Positions 21,429 through 32,298 of a stretch of DNA of 64,000 bases are shown one piece after another. Origin of the DNA: Litsea cubeba (lineage: Eukaryota > Streptophyta > Magnoliopsida > Laurales > Lauraceae); assembly GCA_012931725.1 (NCBI GenBank), contig CM022953.1:27756030-27820029 (forward strand), written 5' to 3'. The notes beneath the pieces were generated by a model. It worked only from the letters and a program-made list of their open reading frames with translations. It was not told the origin of the DNA and did no database searches. A program made the translations under genes and the position numbers. The stretch's first letter is position 1. The number at the start of each line of letters is the position of its first letter.

Positions 21429-21436
21429 TATAAAAG
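21429..21436 (+). promoter_or_regulatory. TATA box of antisense PMD gene
   Basis: TATAAAAG in the context CCTCTATAAAAGCAAGG, 122 bp upstream of the ATG at 21558, on the strand opposite to the retrotransposon genes. It is retained in E2 at 48965-48972. Confidence 0.65.
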
Positions 21437-21557
21437 CAAGGAGAAGGTTGGATCTCTTGCTCTTATTACTTTCTTTTGCAATAATCTCAAGAGGGCTTCA
21501 AGACCAAGAGCTTTTCTTCTTCAAGATCTTCAAGACTTTTCTTCTTCTTCTCCATCA

Positions 21558-21726
21558 ATGGCTTCAAGTAAGTTCTCACCTTTTTTTTTTCAAGAAAACT
21601 CCATTGTAGGAAAAAAAAGTTCTTTCTCTTTTTTTTTTGTTTCTTTCTTTTTCTTTTCTTCTTTTTTTTTTCTTTTTCTTTTCCACGTGTTTTCCCCTTT
21701 TTTTATTTTTTTTACACGTGTTTTTT

Positions 21727-21759
<33 letters not shown>

Positions 21760-24700
21760 TTTGTGTGGGCCGTACGGACAGATCCGTACGGATCTGGCCG
21801 TACGGCCACGTGGCCTGTGGGCCACGGCCTGTGGGCCAGTCCTCATCATTTTATTTTTTTTTTCTTTCCCTCCCCTTTTTTTTTGAGAGAGTTTCTTTTC
21901 TTTCTTTTTTTTTGTTTTCTTTCCCCTCTTTTTTTTTTTAGAGAAAGTTTCTTTTTCTTTCTTTTTTTTTTGTTTTCTTTCCCCCTCTCTTTTTTTTTTA
22001 GAGAAAGTTTCTTTTTTCTTTTTTTTTTTTTTTTTTTGCTCATCATGATAATGCATTTTTTTTTTTTTGCAAACCTAGATGTTCATGCATGCATTCAATT
22101 TGTAAATTAAATTTGTAGCATGATGTGATAGCATACCTGAAAGTTTTCGCAAATTTGGGAATTTGGAGCTCGCAGTGATGTTGAGCCCTTCTTGATTTTG
22201 CGGAGACTTTTAGGTTTCGAAAGTTTGGAGTTTCGGAGCTCGCAGCGATGTTGAGCCCATCTTCAAGCTTTCTTATTTCTTTCGGGATAGTTCCTTTTCT
22301 TCGGAATTGCCCCGTCATAATGTCAAAATTTCGCCAGATTTCTTTTTAGCGAGATTCTGTTATTTTGATGTTTGATCTTTTTCTTTTCCATCCTTTTCAG
22401 GTGGTTCCTCCAGAGCGAACAAGGGTAAAGAGCCTGCTACAAGCGTACCTCGTCGATCTTCTAGATCTTCTAATCCGGCCGTTCAGCAGGCTTTTGAGAA
22501 GGTCCAGTATGTTGAGAGAAATCTGGAAGAGTGCGACTCCCTCAACAGAGATGAGATGAGGCAGCGACTGATCACTCTCAAGGGAGAGGAATTCTATAAG
22601 ATCATGGTAAGCAGTCGTCCATGGGTGATGGAAGATCAGAGCGTTTTGCCCAAGCCTACCTTCTTCTTTGGCGATGCAGTCCCTGATGACATGACATACC
22701 AGAGGAGATGTTTTCAGTTTTCTTTCACAGCAGATGGTGAGAAGAAGACTGTTGCTACCCGGTCGACGTTTGATCGCACCGTCTCGATTCTGAGCCTTGC
22801 CCCCACGTGCCCTAAGAGGGAAGATCCTCCAAGCTGGGTGAGAAGGACAAATGTAATCAAGACCGGGGTTTTTGTTGCCGGTTCTCCTGGATATACGGAG
22901 AGGTCGCCTGTTGACATGGACCTGTTGATGCCATCCAGCGGCTACCAGGGCTCTGATTATCCGTCGGTCGATTTGAGACCGGTGGGCCTTGGTATTTTCA
23001 GCGGTGACGGCAGCAATTGGATCAAGCCTTTTCGACTTCGAGGTCGTTTCAATGCTGACTCCGAGTGGAAGTCGTGGACTGATCGCGTCCTGCTGATTGG
23101 TGGCGCCGTTTTGAAGGAAGCCGGGATTTTTTATGCGGTCTGCGCCTTTAGGGAGACCGTGATCTTTTCCGACGAGGCCTTCATGGCTATGCTGGAGTCA
23201 TTCCTCCCACAAACCAATACCTTCGTTGTGACGAATGGTGAGATTGGTTTTTCTTTGAAGGAGCTGAGCGCCATTACCGGATTGCCCATCCTCGGCAAAC
23301 TCTATGAGGAGTTTATGCCGATTGACAGCGTCCTCGAGGGGCAGTCTGAGGAGTTCAGGCTTCTATACTTTCAGCTCGTCGCCTTCTATGATTTTTTGAA
23401 GGAGAAGGGGGGTTCGAAAGTTAGATCCAGCAGTTGGAAGAGTTTTTGCTCTTCATTCCCCAACTTTTTTGATAGTAGGGAGTCTTCTGATAGCGTGACC
23501 CAGGAAACTGGAGCTCAGGATCCAAAGAAGATCTTGGCCATGCAAGAAGAGCTGAGAGATTTCTGTGCAAGTACAAACACCATATGTCCTGACATTGCAC
23601 TGCGGAGAGATCTCGCTGTTTACCTCACTTATTGGCTTGGTGAGGCTGTATTTGCTGGAGGAGATGGAACGCACATCAGGCCGCATTGTATTTTCCCGGC
23701 TTGTCAGATGGCGTTTGGAGAGCAGCTTGCTTTGGTGCCAGCTCTTTACTCCTACCTGTGTACCGAACTGCAGGCTGCTGCTTTTCTGGTTCGGCTTGGG
23801 CTTCCCATGAATAGGGTATTTTCAGCCCATATCTTTTATTCGTGGTATGTATACCACTGTCCTGGCTTCCATCGGCTGGGTGCTGCACAGGATGATGATC
23901 CTCTGATGATTCGACTGGCTAAGGGCAAAGCCGTGTCCGAATCACTTTTGTTTGCCCGCATGAGGATCCGACGGTTCAGGGACGTCGAGATGGGGCAATC
24001 TTCAGTAAAGCTTTCTCCGGAGTTGCGGAAGAAGGCTTATGATTTTGGTGCCTCCCGAGACTCTACCAGAGCGGGGTCGGGAAGGCATTATTCCTTGACA
24101 AATGCAAAGAGAGAGTGGCTTTTCAGCATACATGTCGGCACGATGGTGTACCGTAGACATCTTTTCGTCGACATCCAGCCGTATGTACCCTCTCGCTTTG
24201 CTTTGCAGCTTGGCTTTTCTCAAGGCGTTGTTGGAGCGCCTTCAAGCATGGTGAAGCGCTTTGGAGGCTTACAGGACGGGAGAAATGCATGGGCTTTCTA
24301 TAGTGCTGAAGACACTACAGCCATGATTTCTTATCCTGTGTTGCTGACTTCCCGGACTGCCGGCTTTGCGAAGTGGTTCGCGGAGAGCTTCTCGGCATAT
24401 CGGGGACTTTCCAAGAAAGAGCTTGATGTGAAGCTGGCATCTGGAAAGGGCCTTGGAAAGTCGGATGGCATCCGGCGAGAGGAAGTTTGGGCCTTCCTTT
24501 CTGGAGAGAAGCACAAGATAGGCTTTCTCGGTGACCAGGGTGTCATCGGTTCTGAAGCTGTTCGAGAAATACCTGACGAGGCTTTGGAGCAGCTAGAACA
24601 GGAGGAAGCCGAACTTGGCGCTTGGATGCAAGCGGCACAGAGGCAAGCTTCCGTGGAGTCTACTGGCAAGAGCAGACCATCCAGTGATGAGTCGAGTGGC

Positions 24701-26308
24701 AAACCTGACTCTGACAGCGGGGCAGGTTCCTTTAAGAAGCGAGCCCGCAGAGGTAAGAGGAGGAGGAGTCATCATCGCAGCAAGGGGCAGCATGAGGATT
24801 CTCCTGACTTGGAAGTTCCTCTTACTATCAATGAGGATGTGCCAGTGGATGCTGACGAGCCTCCAGAGAAGAGAAGCCGAGAAGAAGAGACCGTTGGTGA
24901 AGGTATGATTCTTCTTTTTTCTCTTTCCATTTCTTTTCATGGGATTTTTTCCATGTTATGATTTGCTTCTTGTTTCTGCTTTTCTTCTTTTTTTTTTTTA
25001 GCAGAGGAAGACTTGGTGATGCCTGAGGTCCCAACCGATGAGGTGGTGATGGATCCTGTTGAGGCACCTGAAGAAGAACCGAGGGACTCTGGAGTAAATC
25101 CAAAATCTCCAATTGGTACGACTTCTTTTGATCTTTTTTTTTTTTGAGTTTGTGACTTGGCTTGCTAACACATTATTTTTTTTTTAGCTGACTTGCCACA
25201 GGGTTCCGATGACTTTGAACCATCGATAGACGCAAATGTTGATGATGCTTCCGATGAGTTCATGGAGGAGGAAAGTGTTCCACCAGTCGTCGAAGAAGGT
25301 ATTTTGTAGTTATAACTCTGATAATGATTTTCAAACAGGGTCATATTCATACCTTTTTGTGTTTCCTTTGCAGGTTTTGAAGTGGCAGAGGAGGATCCGT
25401 CGCTTCCAGAGCAAGAGATGCCAGAGGTTAATCCAGAGGTAGAGATTCCTGGGACCAGCTCTGACAATATTGAGGAGATTCCTCGCGCTGAGATTCCTTC
25501 CCGAGCAGGAGTAGCTTCAGCTGGAAAGAGTTCTTTTGTTACTCTTTCAACAGATGATGACATGAGCAGCCGACCAACGGAGTTGGGCGAATCTTCAGCT
25601 GGGCCATCTCTTCTTTTTGCGAAGAAGGTGGTGGTGCGAGTTTTGAGCTCTTGGATTGAGACTCTCTTTTCTGGGCACTTGGAAGTCGGATTTGGCATGA
25701 TCCAGCATGTGCAGGAGATTCTCAGTGATGCTGAAGAAGCTGGTACGGATGTCACAGGTGCCAGGGCGATCGTTGATAGGATCATTGCACTGGGTGACAA
25801 GTGGTTTGAGACCGTGAGTTTGGCTGATGACCAGTTCTTCAAGGAGATGTTCCTGGACCCTGCTGATAAGGCTAAGTCTGACCTGGATGAGGCTACAGAA
25901 AGCAGGAAGCAGGCAGTCCGAAAGAGGAACTTAGAAGAGATAGCCATCATCAGGCTGACGCATGACCTTAACATCCTTGACAGGGAGGTCGATGAGGCCA
26001 GGAAACGTCTTGAGCATTTGCAGGCACAAGTTGCTGCCAAGTGGACTGCCATAATAGAGGCTCGCGACAGGGAGAGTGCCCTGATTCACCAGGTTGCAGA
26101 TGCCGAACGGGTTCTCAAAAGGAAGTCTGATGAGGAGGAACAATGGCAAACTGCTCGAGGTAAGCTTCCTGGTGTGAAAGAAGGGGTACAGCCCACTCCA
26201 GCATCTCATGGCAGGTTCCTGAAGAAGCGTGCCTTGGAATCCTTGACGGCTGAGGCTAAAAGTTTGCTTGGGGAGCTGAACTCTTGGCTGGAGACCATTT
26301 TTGATTGA
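21558..26308 (+). CDS. antisense plant-mobile-domain (PMD) protein gene of E1, five exons
   Basis: Exons 21558-21567, 22401-24902, 25002-25115, 25188-25298 and 25374-26308 join in one open frame of about 1223 codons. All introns are GT...AG, in phase 1; the third exon has a TAG/CAG tandem acceptor. The start ATG follows CCATCA and splits MASS across intron 1. Around residues 255-305 the text FLPQTNTFVVTNGEIGFSL, then KELSAITGLPILGKLYEEFM, is the signature of the PMD (aminotransferase-like) family seen in plant silencing proteins (MAIN/MAIL1) and in transposons. A basic nuclear-localisation-like cluster (KKRARRGKRRRSHHRSK) lies near residue 781, acidic linkers follow in exons 3-4, and exon 5 holds a Glu/Arg/Lys-rich coiled coil. 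The gene lies between pol and the 3' LTR, antisense to both. Its molecular role is unknown. Confidence 0.8.
21568..22400 (+). other. intron 1 of PMD gene: T-rich with GC palindromes
   Basis: A GTAAGT donor and TTTTCAG acceptor. It contains long T runs, three ~60-bp TTTCTTT/GAGAGTTTC repeats (21880-22060) and, at 21770-21815, three palindromes in a row: ATCCGTACGGAT, GGCCGTACGGCC and GGCCACGTGGCC, the last with a G-box CACGTG. Most of this intron together with exon 1 is deleted in E2. Confidence 0.7.
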
Positions 26309-26461
26309 GCTCCTGTATATTTTTTTTTACAGAAACCATCCTTCTCTCTTTTCTCTTTTTTTTTTGGTACCACTTGTATTTTTTGGTACTTATTTTTTGT
26401 AGTGCTTGTGAACACTTTCTTTTTTTTGGTACCACATGTATTTTTTTTTGGTACTCTTTTC
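26309..26461. other. 3' flank of PMD gene
   Basis: T-rich sequence with repeated TTTTGGTACCAC motifs and no gene. The polyadenylation region of the PMD transcript would be here. Confidence 0.4.
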
Positions 26462-26672
26462 TTTTTTTTTTTTGTTATCCCTACGCTCACTTGAATCTTT
26501 TTGTGATAAAAGTAATTGCTAAATGGGATGCTCTTTTTTTTGTTATCCCTACGCTCACTTGAATCTTTTTGTGATAAAAGTAATTGCTAAATGGGATGCT
26601 CTCTCTTTTTTTTGTTATCCCTACGCTCACTTGAATCTTTTTGTGATAAAAGTAATTGCTAAATGGGATTTG
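26462..26672 (-). repeat. ~70-bp tandem repeat, 3 units
   Basis: Units with TTGTTATCCCTACGCTCACT, CTTTTTGTGATAAAAG and AATTGCTAAATGGGA, starting near 26482, 26541 and 26613. E2 has two units (about 44358-44490). Confidence 0.85.
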
Positions 26673-26714
26673 ATCAAAAGGTTGTCATTTTGTGAAAATC
26701 TTTTGTCAAGTGAT

Positions 26715-27100
26715 TGTTTTGGCATGAAAGCCAGGTTTTTTGTTTGTGGCATGGAAGCCAATTTTGGCATGAGAGCCAGCTTTTCTTGTGGCATTGATAG
26801 CCGAGTTTTTTTTGTGGCATCTATAGCCAGTTTTGGTGGCATTGATAGCCGGTTTGTGGCATTGATAGCCTGTTTTGTTTTGGTGGCATTGATAGCCGGT
26901 TTTTTTTTGGAGGCATTGATAGCCGGGTTTTTTTTTTTTTGGTGGCATTGATAGCCGGGTTTTTTGAAATCCAAGTTTTTTTTTTGTGTGGCATTGATAG
27001 CCGGTTTTGTTTTTGGTGGCATTGATAGCCGATTTGTGGCATTTATAGCCTGTTTTGATGGCATTTATAGCCTGTTTTGATGGCATTTATAGCCGATTTG
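26715..27100 (-). repeat. tandem GGCATTGATAGCC array, ~15 units
   Basis: Spaced units GGCATTGATAGCC, GGCATTTATAGCC and GGCATGGAAGCC separated by T-rich links, about 24 bp apart, 12 with ATAGCC and three diverged. The GGC...GCC ends are invariant. The same core, in the same orientation relative to the element, forms the LTR repeat (18330-18390). Counterpart in E2: 43985-44310. Confidence 0.85.
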
Positions 27101-27113
27101 GTTTTCAAAAAAT

Positions 27114-27575
27114 GCAAGTATCGACTAAAAGTCGCCTCCCTGCTGAATGTTCTTGCAAGTATCGATGGAATGTCGCATCCTTGCTCATTCGGTTGTGAGT
27201 ATCGATGGAATGTCGCATCCTCGCGGATTTGGGTGCAAGTATCGATGGAATGTCGCATCCTTGCTTTTCAAAAATTTTGGTTTTGCGGGTACTGACTTGA
27301 TGTCGTTTCCCCACGATTTTTGAAATTTGTGGTTTTCTCGAACCTTTGGGTTATGGATATCAACTGAAATGTTGCGTCTCCACAGTTTTTTTAGGTTTTT
27401 TCGAACCTTTGAAATTTGGGTTGTGGATATCAACTGAAATGTTGCATCTCCACAGTTTTGGATTTTGCAAGTATCGACAAAATGTCGCTTCCCTGCGTTT
27501 TTGGAAGTGTCGAACGTGGTTCGCTTGCTTCCGATTTGTGCGAGTATCGACTAAGCGTCGCTTGCTCGCGGGTTT
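27114..27575 (-). repeat. array of ten 30-31-nt inverted repeats (E1)
   Basis: Ten units with a fixed plan: 5-bp outer arms, 4-bp inner arms, 5-6-nt loop. Examples on this strand are GCAAG...CTTGC, GCGAG...CTCGC, GGAAG...CTTCC and GTGGA...TCCAC, with inner arms CGAC/GTCG, CGAA/TTCG and CAAC/GTTG. Arms change together between units. The array lies 355-815 nt past the pol stop. See the E2 counterpart at 43509-43965. Confidence 0.8.
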
Positions 27576-27929
27576 TTGAAAAACCATTTTTTTTTGTTTA
27601 AAGACACGAGGGTCATAAATTTTGACCTAAAACCATTTTGGCGGTAAAAGGCAGGGTGGACTAGGGTGGAAATCCCTGAATCCGGATTTTGTTTCAAACC
27701 ATGAATTTTGGGTTCAAGGGTTGAAAATTTTGGTCAAGTTAGGGAAAGGTTCCTAAACTTGGAATTTTTTTTTTTGAACAATGAAACGATGAAAGTAAGC
27801 ATTGTTTTAGATTTCTAGAAATTTCAACATTTGATATGAAAATTCTAAAAAGGGGTGGGTTTAGCGAGCGTGTACCTGGAAACCGGTTTTGGCCATACAG
27901 GCATTGCTCTTACCCAGTTGGGTAAGTCT
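27576..27929. other. spacer between pol and the inverted-repeat array
   Basis: No coding sequence or repeat; nearly identical in inverse orientation in E2 (43151-43500). It is the start of the sense 3' untranslated region. Confidence 0.5.
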
Positions 27930-29703
27930 TCAAGGGTAGTACCGCTTTAAGAACTTGCCATTGATGGGCAGCATACATCTGTCACCTTCCATGTTTAGGA
28001 GTGCGTATGCGCCGTTGGAGAAAACTTTGTCGATGACGTAGGGTCCCTCCCATTTCGGCTCAAATTTGCCTTTGGACTTGTGAGCGAAGACCATTGGTCT
28101 TTTTACCGTAAGAACCAAGTCATTCTTTTTGTAGGCGCGTTGCTTGACCTTTTTATCGAAAGATCCTGCCATACGTGCTTGGTAAAGTTCAATGCTTTGT
28201 TGAGCTTCGAGCCGTCTCTCATCGAGATTGTCCAGCTCATGGAGCCGCAATTTGACATTGCTTTCTTGAGTCATGTCATTTTGCAAGGATACCCTCAAGG
28301 AAGGAATTTGTACTTCCAAAGGCACGACAGCTTCGCATCCATAGACCAAGGAGAATGGTGTGCTATGGGTTGGTCCTCGAACGGTGGTTCGATAGGCCCA
28401 CAAAGCTTCAGACATTTTGTCGCTCCAGTCTCTTTTGTGATTAGAGACCATTTTTTCGAGGATTTTGCAGAGTGTCTTGTTGAAAGCTTCTGCTAACCCG
28501 TTTGCTGCCGGATTGTATGGAGTCGAAGGACAGCTTTGGATTTTGTATTTGTCGCAGAACCTGTAGAATCGATGATCCCAGAACTGTGGTCCGTTATCAT
28601 GGACGAATCTTTTGGGTATGCCGAAACGACAAATGATGTTGGTGCGCAGGAACTGAAGGACTGATGAGGTCTTCATTTCGTTAAACGCAAATGCTTCTGA
28701 CCACTTGGAGAAATAATCCGTAGCGGCGAAGATGAAGCGATGACCTTTGCTTGAAGGGGGAGAAATAGGACCTATGATGTCCATACCCCAGGCTTCGAAA
28801 GGCCATGAGATCGCTGTAGGATGCAGCCATTCCGGAGGCATGTGAATGTAATCTCCATGAACTTGGCATTGTTGGCAGCGCTTAGAAAATTGCATTGCGT
28901 CAGCTACCATGGTAGGCCAGTAATATCCTAACCTTTTTATCTGATCATAGAGCTTAGGTCCAGCCTGACGAGCTCCACAAAGACCAGCATGAACTTCTTT
29001 GAGTGTTTCTTCAGCCTCTTGTTGTGACAAGCAGCGTAGAAGTACTCCGTTGAAGGATTTCCTGTAAAGGATTTTTGATGGAATATCCAAATGGAAGCTT
29101 GGGGTTCGCCTTTGGATGCTTACCCGTTCTTTTGGATCTTCAGGTAGGATTCCGAACATAATGTAATCAATGAACGGATCCCTCCAGTCGCCAATTGAAG
29201 TTTGAAGGATTGAAATCCGACTTCCGACCACTTGGTGGCATTCAGCAACTGCTTGGTGTGTGTTAAGAGGAGGAAGGATTCTTCTTTCGCACACTGTGAT
29301 TTTCATGTTTTCCCCTTCCTGGATTGCCATGGATGCGGCAAGTCCGGCTAGGGCATCTGCACGTATGTTTTCACCTCTACGAATGTGGGTGATGTGACAG
29401 ATGTCAAACTTTTGCAGAAGTGATTGTGCCTTGTTGTAGTAGGGCGGCAAATCTGGCTTCCTGACTTCAAATTTCTGATTCATCTGGTTGACGATCAGTT
29501 GAGAGTCTCCAAAGACTTCCAGCATAGTGATACCGGATTCGATGGCGAGTTCCAATCCTAAGATCAGAGCTTGATATTCAGCTGCATTGTTCGTGCATGG
29601 TTCCAGTAGCGAGAAAGCGTGTGGAATCATGTATTTGTCGGGGCTAACAAAGAGGATGCCAACTCCCGAGATCAGCTGTCTTTTTTCATTTGTCCTGGTT
29701 GCA
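27930..29703 (-). pseudogene. E1 pol, C-terminal part: archaeal-type RNase H and integrase
   Basis: Read leftward. The second RNase H has its acidic residues in NNAAEYQALILGLELA, VFGDSQLIVNQ and NIRADALAGLA. The integrase follows, with a zinc-binding N-terminal domain (HAGLCGARQAG ... CQQC), the DDE core (WGMDIIG, DNGPQF, GLAEAFNKT) and a C-terminal domain ending near KWEGPYVIDKVF. In the zinc domain the second expected His is Arg (CGT), while E2 has His (CAT) there, so this copy has probably lost a zinc ligand. A 1-nt insertion near 29703 separates this frame from the RT frame. The integrase inserts the cDNA into the host genome. Confidence 0.9.
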
Positions 29704-31305
29704 ACCGTCGAAGTACATGTCCCAGGAGGCACTTTGTGAGAAAGTCTCCACATTGTAGACTGGTTCGTCTGGGAGATCATCTCTGAGTGGAGAATCTTTA
29801 GGCAATGGATGCTCTGCGAGGAAGTCCGCTAGAGCTTGCCCTTTGATTGCTTTTTGTGGTACATACCTAATATCAAATTGTGACAGAAGGATAGACCATT
29901 TTGCCAGTCGAGCATTGAGAGAACCTGCCTTTGTGACAAGGACCTTCAAGAGGTTGACCCTCGAGACCAGGTAGACTGTATTGGAAAGCAAGTAGTGACG
30001 CAGCTTTTGTACGGCGAACATCACTGCAAGACATTCTTTTTCGACTGGAGAGTAGCGATGCTCTGCACCTACTAGCATGCGGCTGAGGTAATATAGAGCA
30101 GCTTCTTTTCTTTGATCATTTTCTTGCGCAAGCAGAGCTCCCAGAGAGTGATCAAGGGCTCTTGTGTACAAGATGAATGGTTTTCCAGTGGTAGGAGCAG
30201 CTAACACTGGAGGTTTTGTCAGGTATGACTTGATGTCTTGGAAAGCAGCTTCACAGTCAGCATCCCAGACAAAGTTTACACCTTTTTTCATCAACCGGGA
30301 GAATGGACGGCATTTCCCTGAAAGATTGGAGATGAACCGTCTGATGTAGGCTAATCTCCCTTGAAGCCCTTTGAGTTCTCTCAAGGTTCTTGGAGAGGGC
30401 ATTTCTAGAATGGCTTTGACTTTTATGGGGTCAAGCTCTATTCCAGCTTTCCGAACTAAGAATCCGAGGAACTTACCCGACGAGACGCCGAAGAAGCATT
30501 TCAATGGATTCATTCGCAGTTTGTGTTTGCGAAGCCGGAGGAAGACTTCTCGGAGGTTTTCGAGATGATCTTCTTTTCTTTTGCTTTTGACGGCGAGGTC
30601 ATCAACGTAACATTCAACCGTCTTGTGCTGCATATCTTGGAATATTTTCATCATAGCCCTCTGATATGTGGCACCAGCATTCTTCAGACCAAATGGCATG
30701 ACAGTGTAGCAATACACGCCAAATGGGGTTCGAAAGGATGTATGTTTTTCATCCTCAGGATGCATCTTTATCTGATTGTAGCCAGAGAAACCATCCATGA
30801 ATGTCATTCGCTCGAATCCACAGGTATTATCAATCATTACCTCTGGTATGGGGAGCGGAAATTCATCTTTTGGGCATGCGCCATTCAGGTCTCTATAATC
30901 AATACAGACCCTGATCTGCCCATTTTTCTTTGTCACGGGGACAATGTTGGCCAACCATTCAGGATGTTGTTCCTCACGGATGAAGCCGACGCTTTTGAGT
31001 TTTTGAACTTCTTGTTCAATTTTATCCATCACATCTGGACGGAATCTTCTTTGGCCTTGTTTGACAGGCTTGATGTCTTCTTGAAGATTGAGTTTGTGAA
31101 CTGCTATTTTGGGGTCTAAGCCTGGCATTTCAGCGTAAGACCATGCAAAGCAATCAACGAACTCACGAAGAAAAGCGATGTACTCGGGTAACTCATCATC
31201 CTTTATATTCTTGCTTATGAATACAGGACGTGGGTTATCTGGTGTTCCCAAGTCTATCTTTTGAACAGGATCTTCTGTTGGAAGGTTCGAAGGTGGTTCC
31301 TCCAC
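29686..31305 (-). pseudogene. E1 pol: reverse transcriptase and RNase H
   Basis: Open frame of 539 codons. The reverse transcriptase carries VCIDYRDLNGACPKDEFPLP, GYNQIKMHPEDEKHTSFRTP, YTVMPFGLKNAGATYQRAM and the active site CYVDDLAVKS. The RT-linked RNase H follows (PFILYTRALDHSLGALLAQE, RYSPVEKECLAVMFA). The frame ends within WDMYFDG, the first motif of the second RNase H, because of one extra base near 29703. Family elements normally read on without a break. The frame upstream is separated by an in-frame TGA at 31360-31362; the Met at 31305 may not be a real start if the region is translated as one polyprotein. Confidence 0.92.
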
Positions 31306-31359
31306 AATATTTTCGGAGGCTTCCAGCTCAACGAAACCTTCTGGGGTTTCAAGGGCATT

Positions 31360-32298
31360 TCAAGACCAAGGTTTTGTTCCTTTCCACGGGTCTTCTTGAT
31401 CGGTAATTTTCCCAAGGCTTGCTATGAGATGATCCCAATTGCCTGTTGAAACCGAGTCGAAGTAGGCTACTTCTTTTGGAGATGAGGGTTCTTCTGGGTC
31501 AGAAGTCCACACGTCTGCGCCATCGGACAACTCCTCTTCATTTTCGGAGAAATCGTGCCAATTGGATGAGCTTCCTGGATCTTTGTCAGGTGACTCATCA
31601 AAGAGATATCCAGGGAGATCGATGTCTTCATGGACTTGAGATGTTGAGGCTTGGTCAGTATATTTACTTTTAAGCCTTTGTGTCAACTGTCTCAAGGGAG
31701 TGTCAGGATCATACCCTAACCCGTGTGAAGACTTTTCTACATAGCCGTAGAGTCTCCAATCTTCCAGCTGGCTTTTGGTCAAGACGGGCCCCAATGGCGT
31801 GAGAATACTGCGTCCTTCTCCCAAACCGACTGGGTTTTGAGCGTCATAGCCCATTTTCTTCATAATAGCTTGTGCCACAGAGCTGTATAAGGATAGTTGA
31901 GGCGTACCTTTATTTTGGAAAGGTTCAAGCATGGAGTTTGATGAAGAAGCATCCGATCTATGGAAGAAGATCGGTATTTCCTTTGCTGAAGTTGCTGGAA
32001 CAACGAAGGAAGCTGACGTAGGATCTTCTATGTCAGAGGTTGTCTCCATTGGAGTAAGAGCAGGCTGAACTTGCTGAGTGTCAGCTTGGCTTGACGATGT
32101 GTCGTCTTCTGGCTCTGAATCCGAGTCCGTGTCTTGCATGATAGACACGAAAGAGACAACAAATTTGCCCCCAGGCTTTTGTTTTGCCTTCTTCACTTTA
32201 GTTGTGATGACCAAAGGCTTTGAAGATTTGAGGGAGATGATGAAGGGAGTTTGCATGCTCTCTTCAGATTTACCGGATGGTTTGTTTTCTTCCGGTGA
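31360..32298 (-). pseudogene. E1 pol: linker with G-patch motif between protease and RT
   Basis: In frame with both the protease and the RT but bounded by TAA (32299-32301) upstream and TGA (31360-31362) downstream. It carries AQAIMKKMGYDAQNPVGLGE followed by GRSILTPL, which fits the glycine-rich G-patch, an RNA-binding motif known in some retroelement polyproteins, then an acidic tail (DESPDKDPGSS, ENEEELSDGADVW). The two stops may be point damage, may be read through, or may mark an intron as in Ogre elements, where pro and RT are separated by one. E2 has lost the whole region, so the copies here cannot decide. Confidence 0.7.

Noticed and set aside
21558..22056. Phe- and Lys-rich open frames
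   Set aside because: Translations of T-rich intron DNA, low complexity on both strands.
26715..27100. CRISPR-like repeat array
   Set aside because: Eukaryotic retrotransposon context, repeats only 13 bp with short T-rich links, no unique spacers of constant length and no cas genes.
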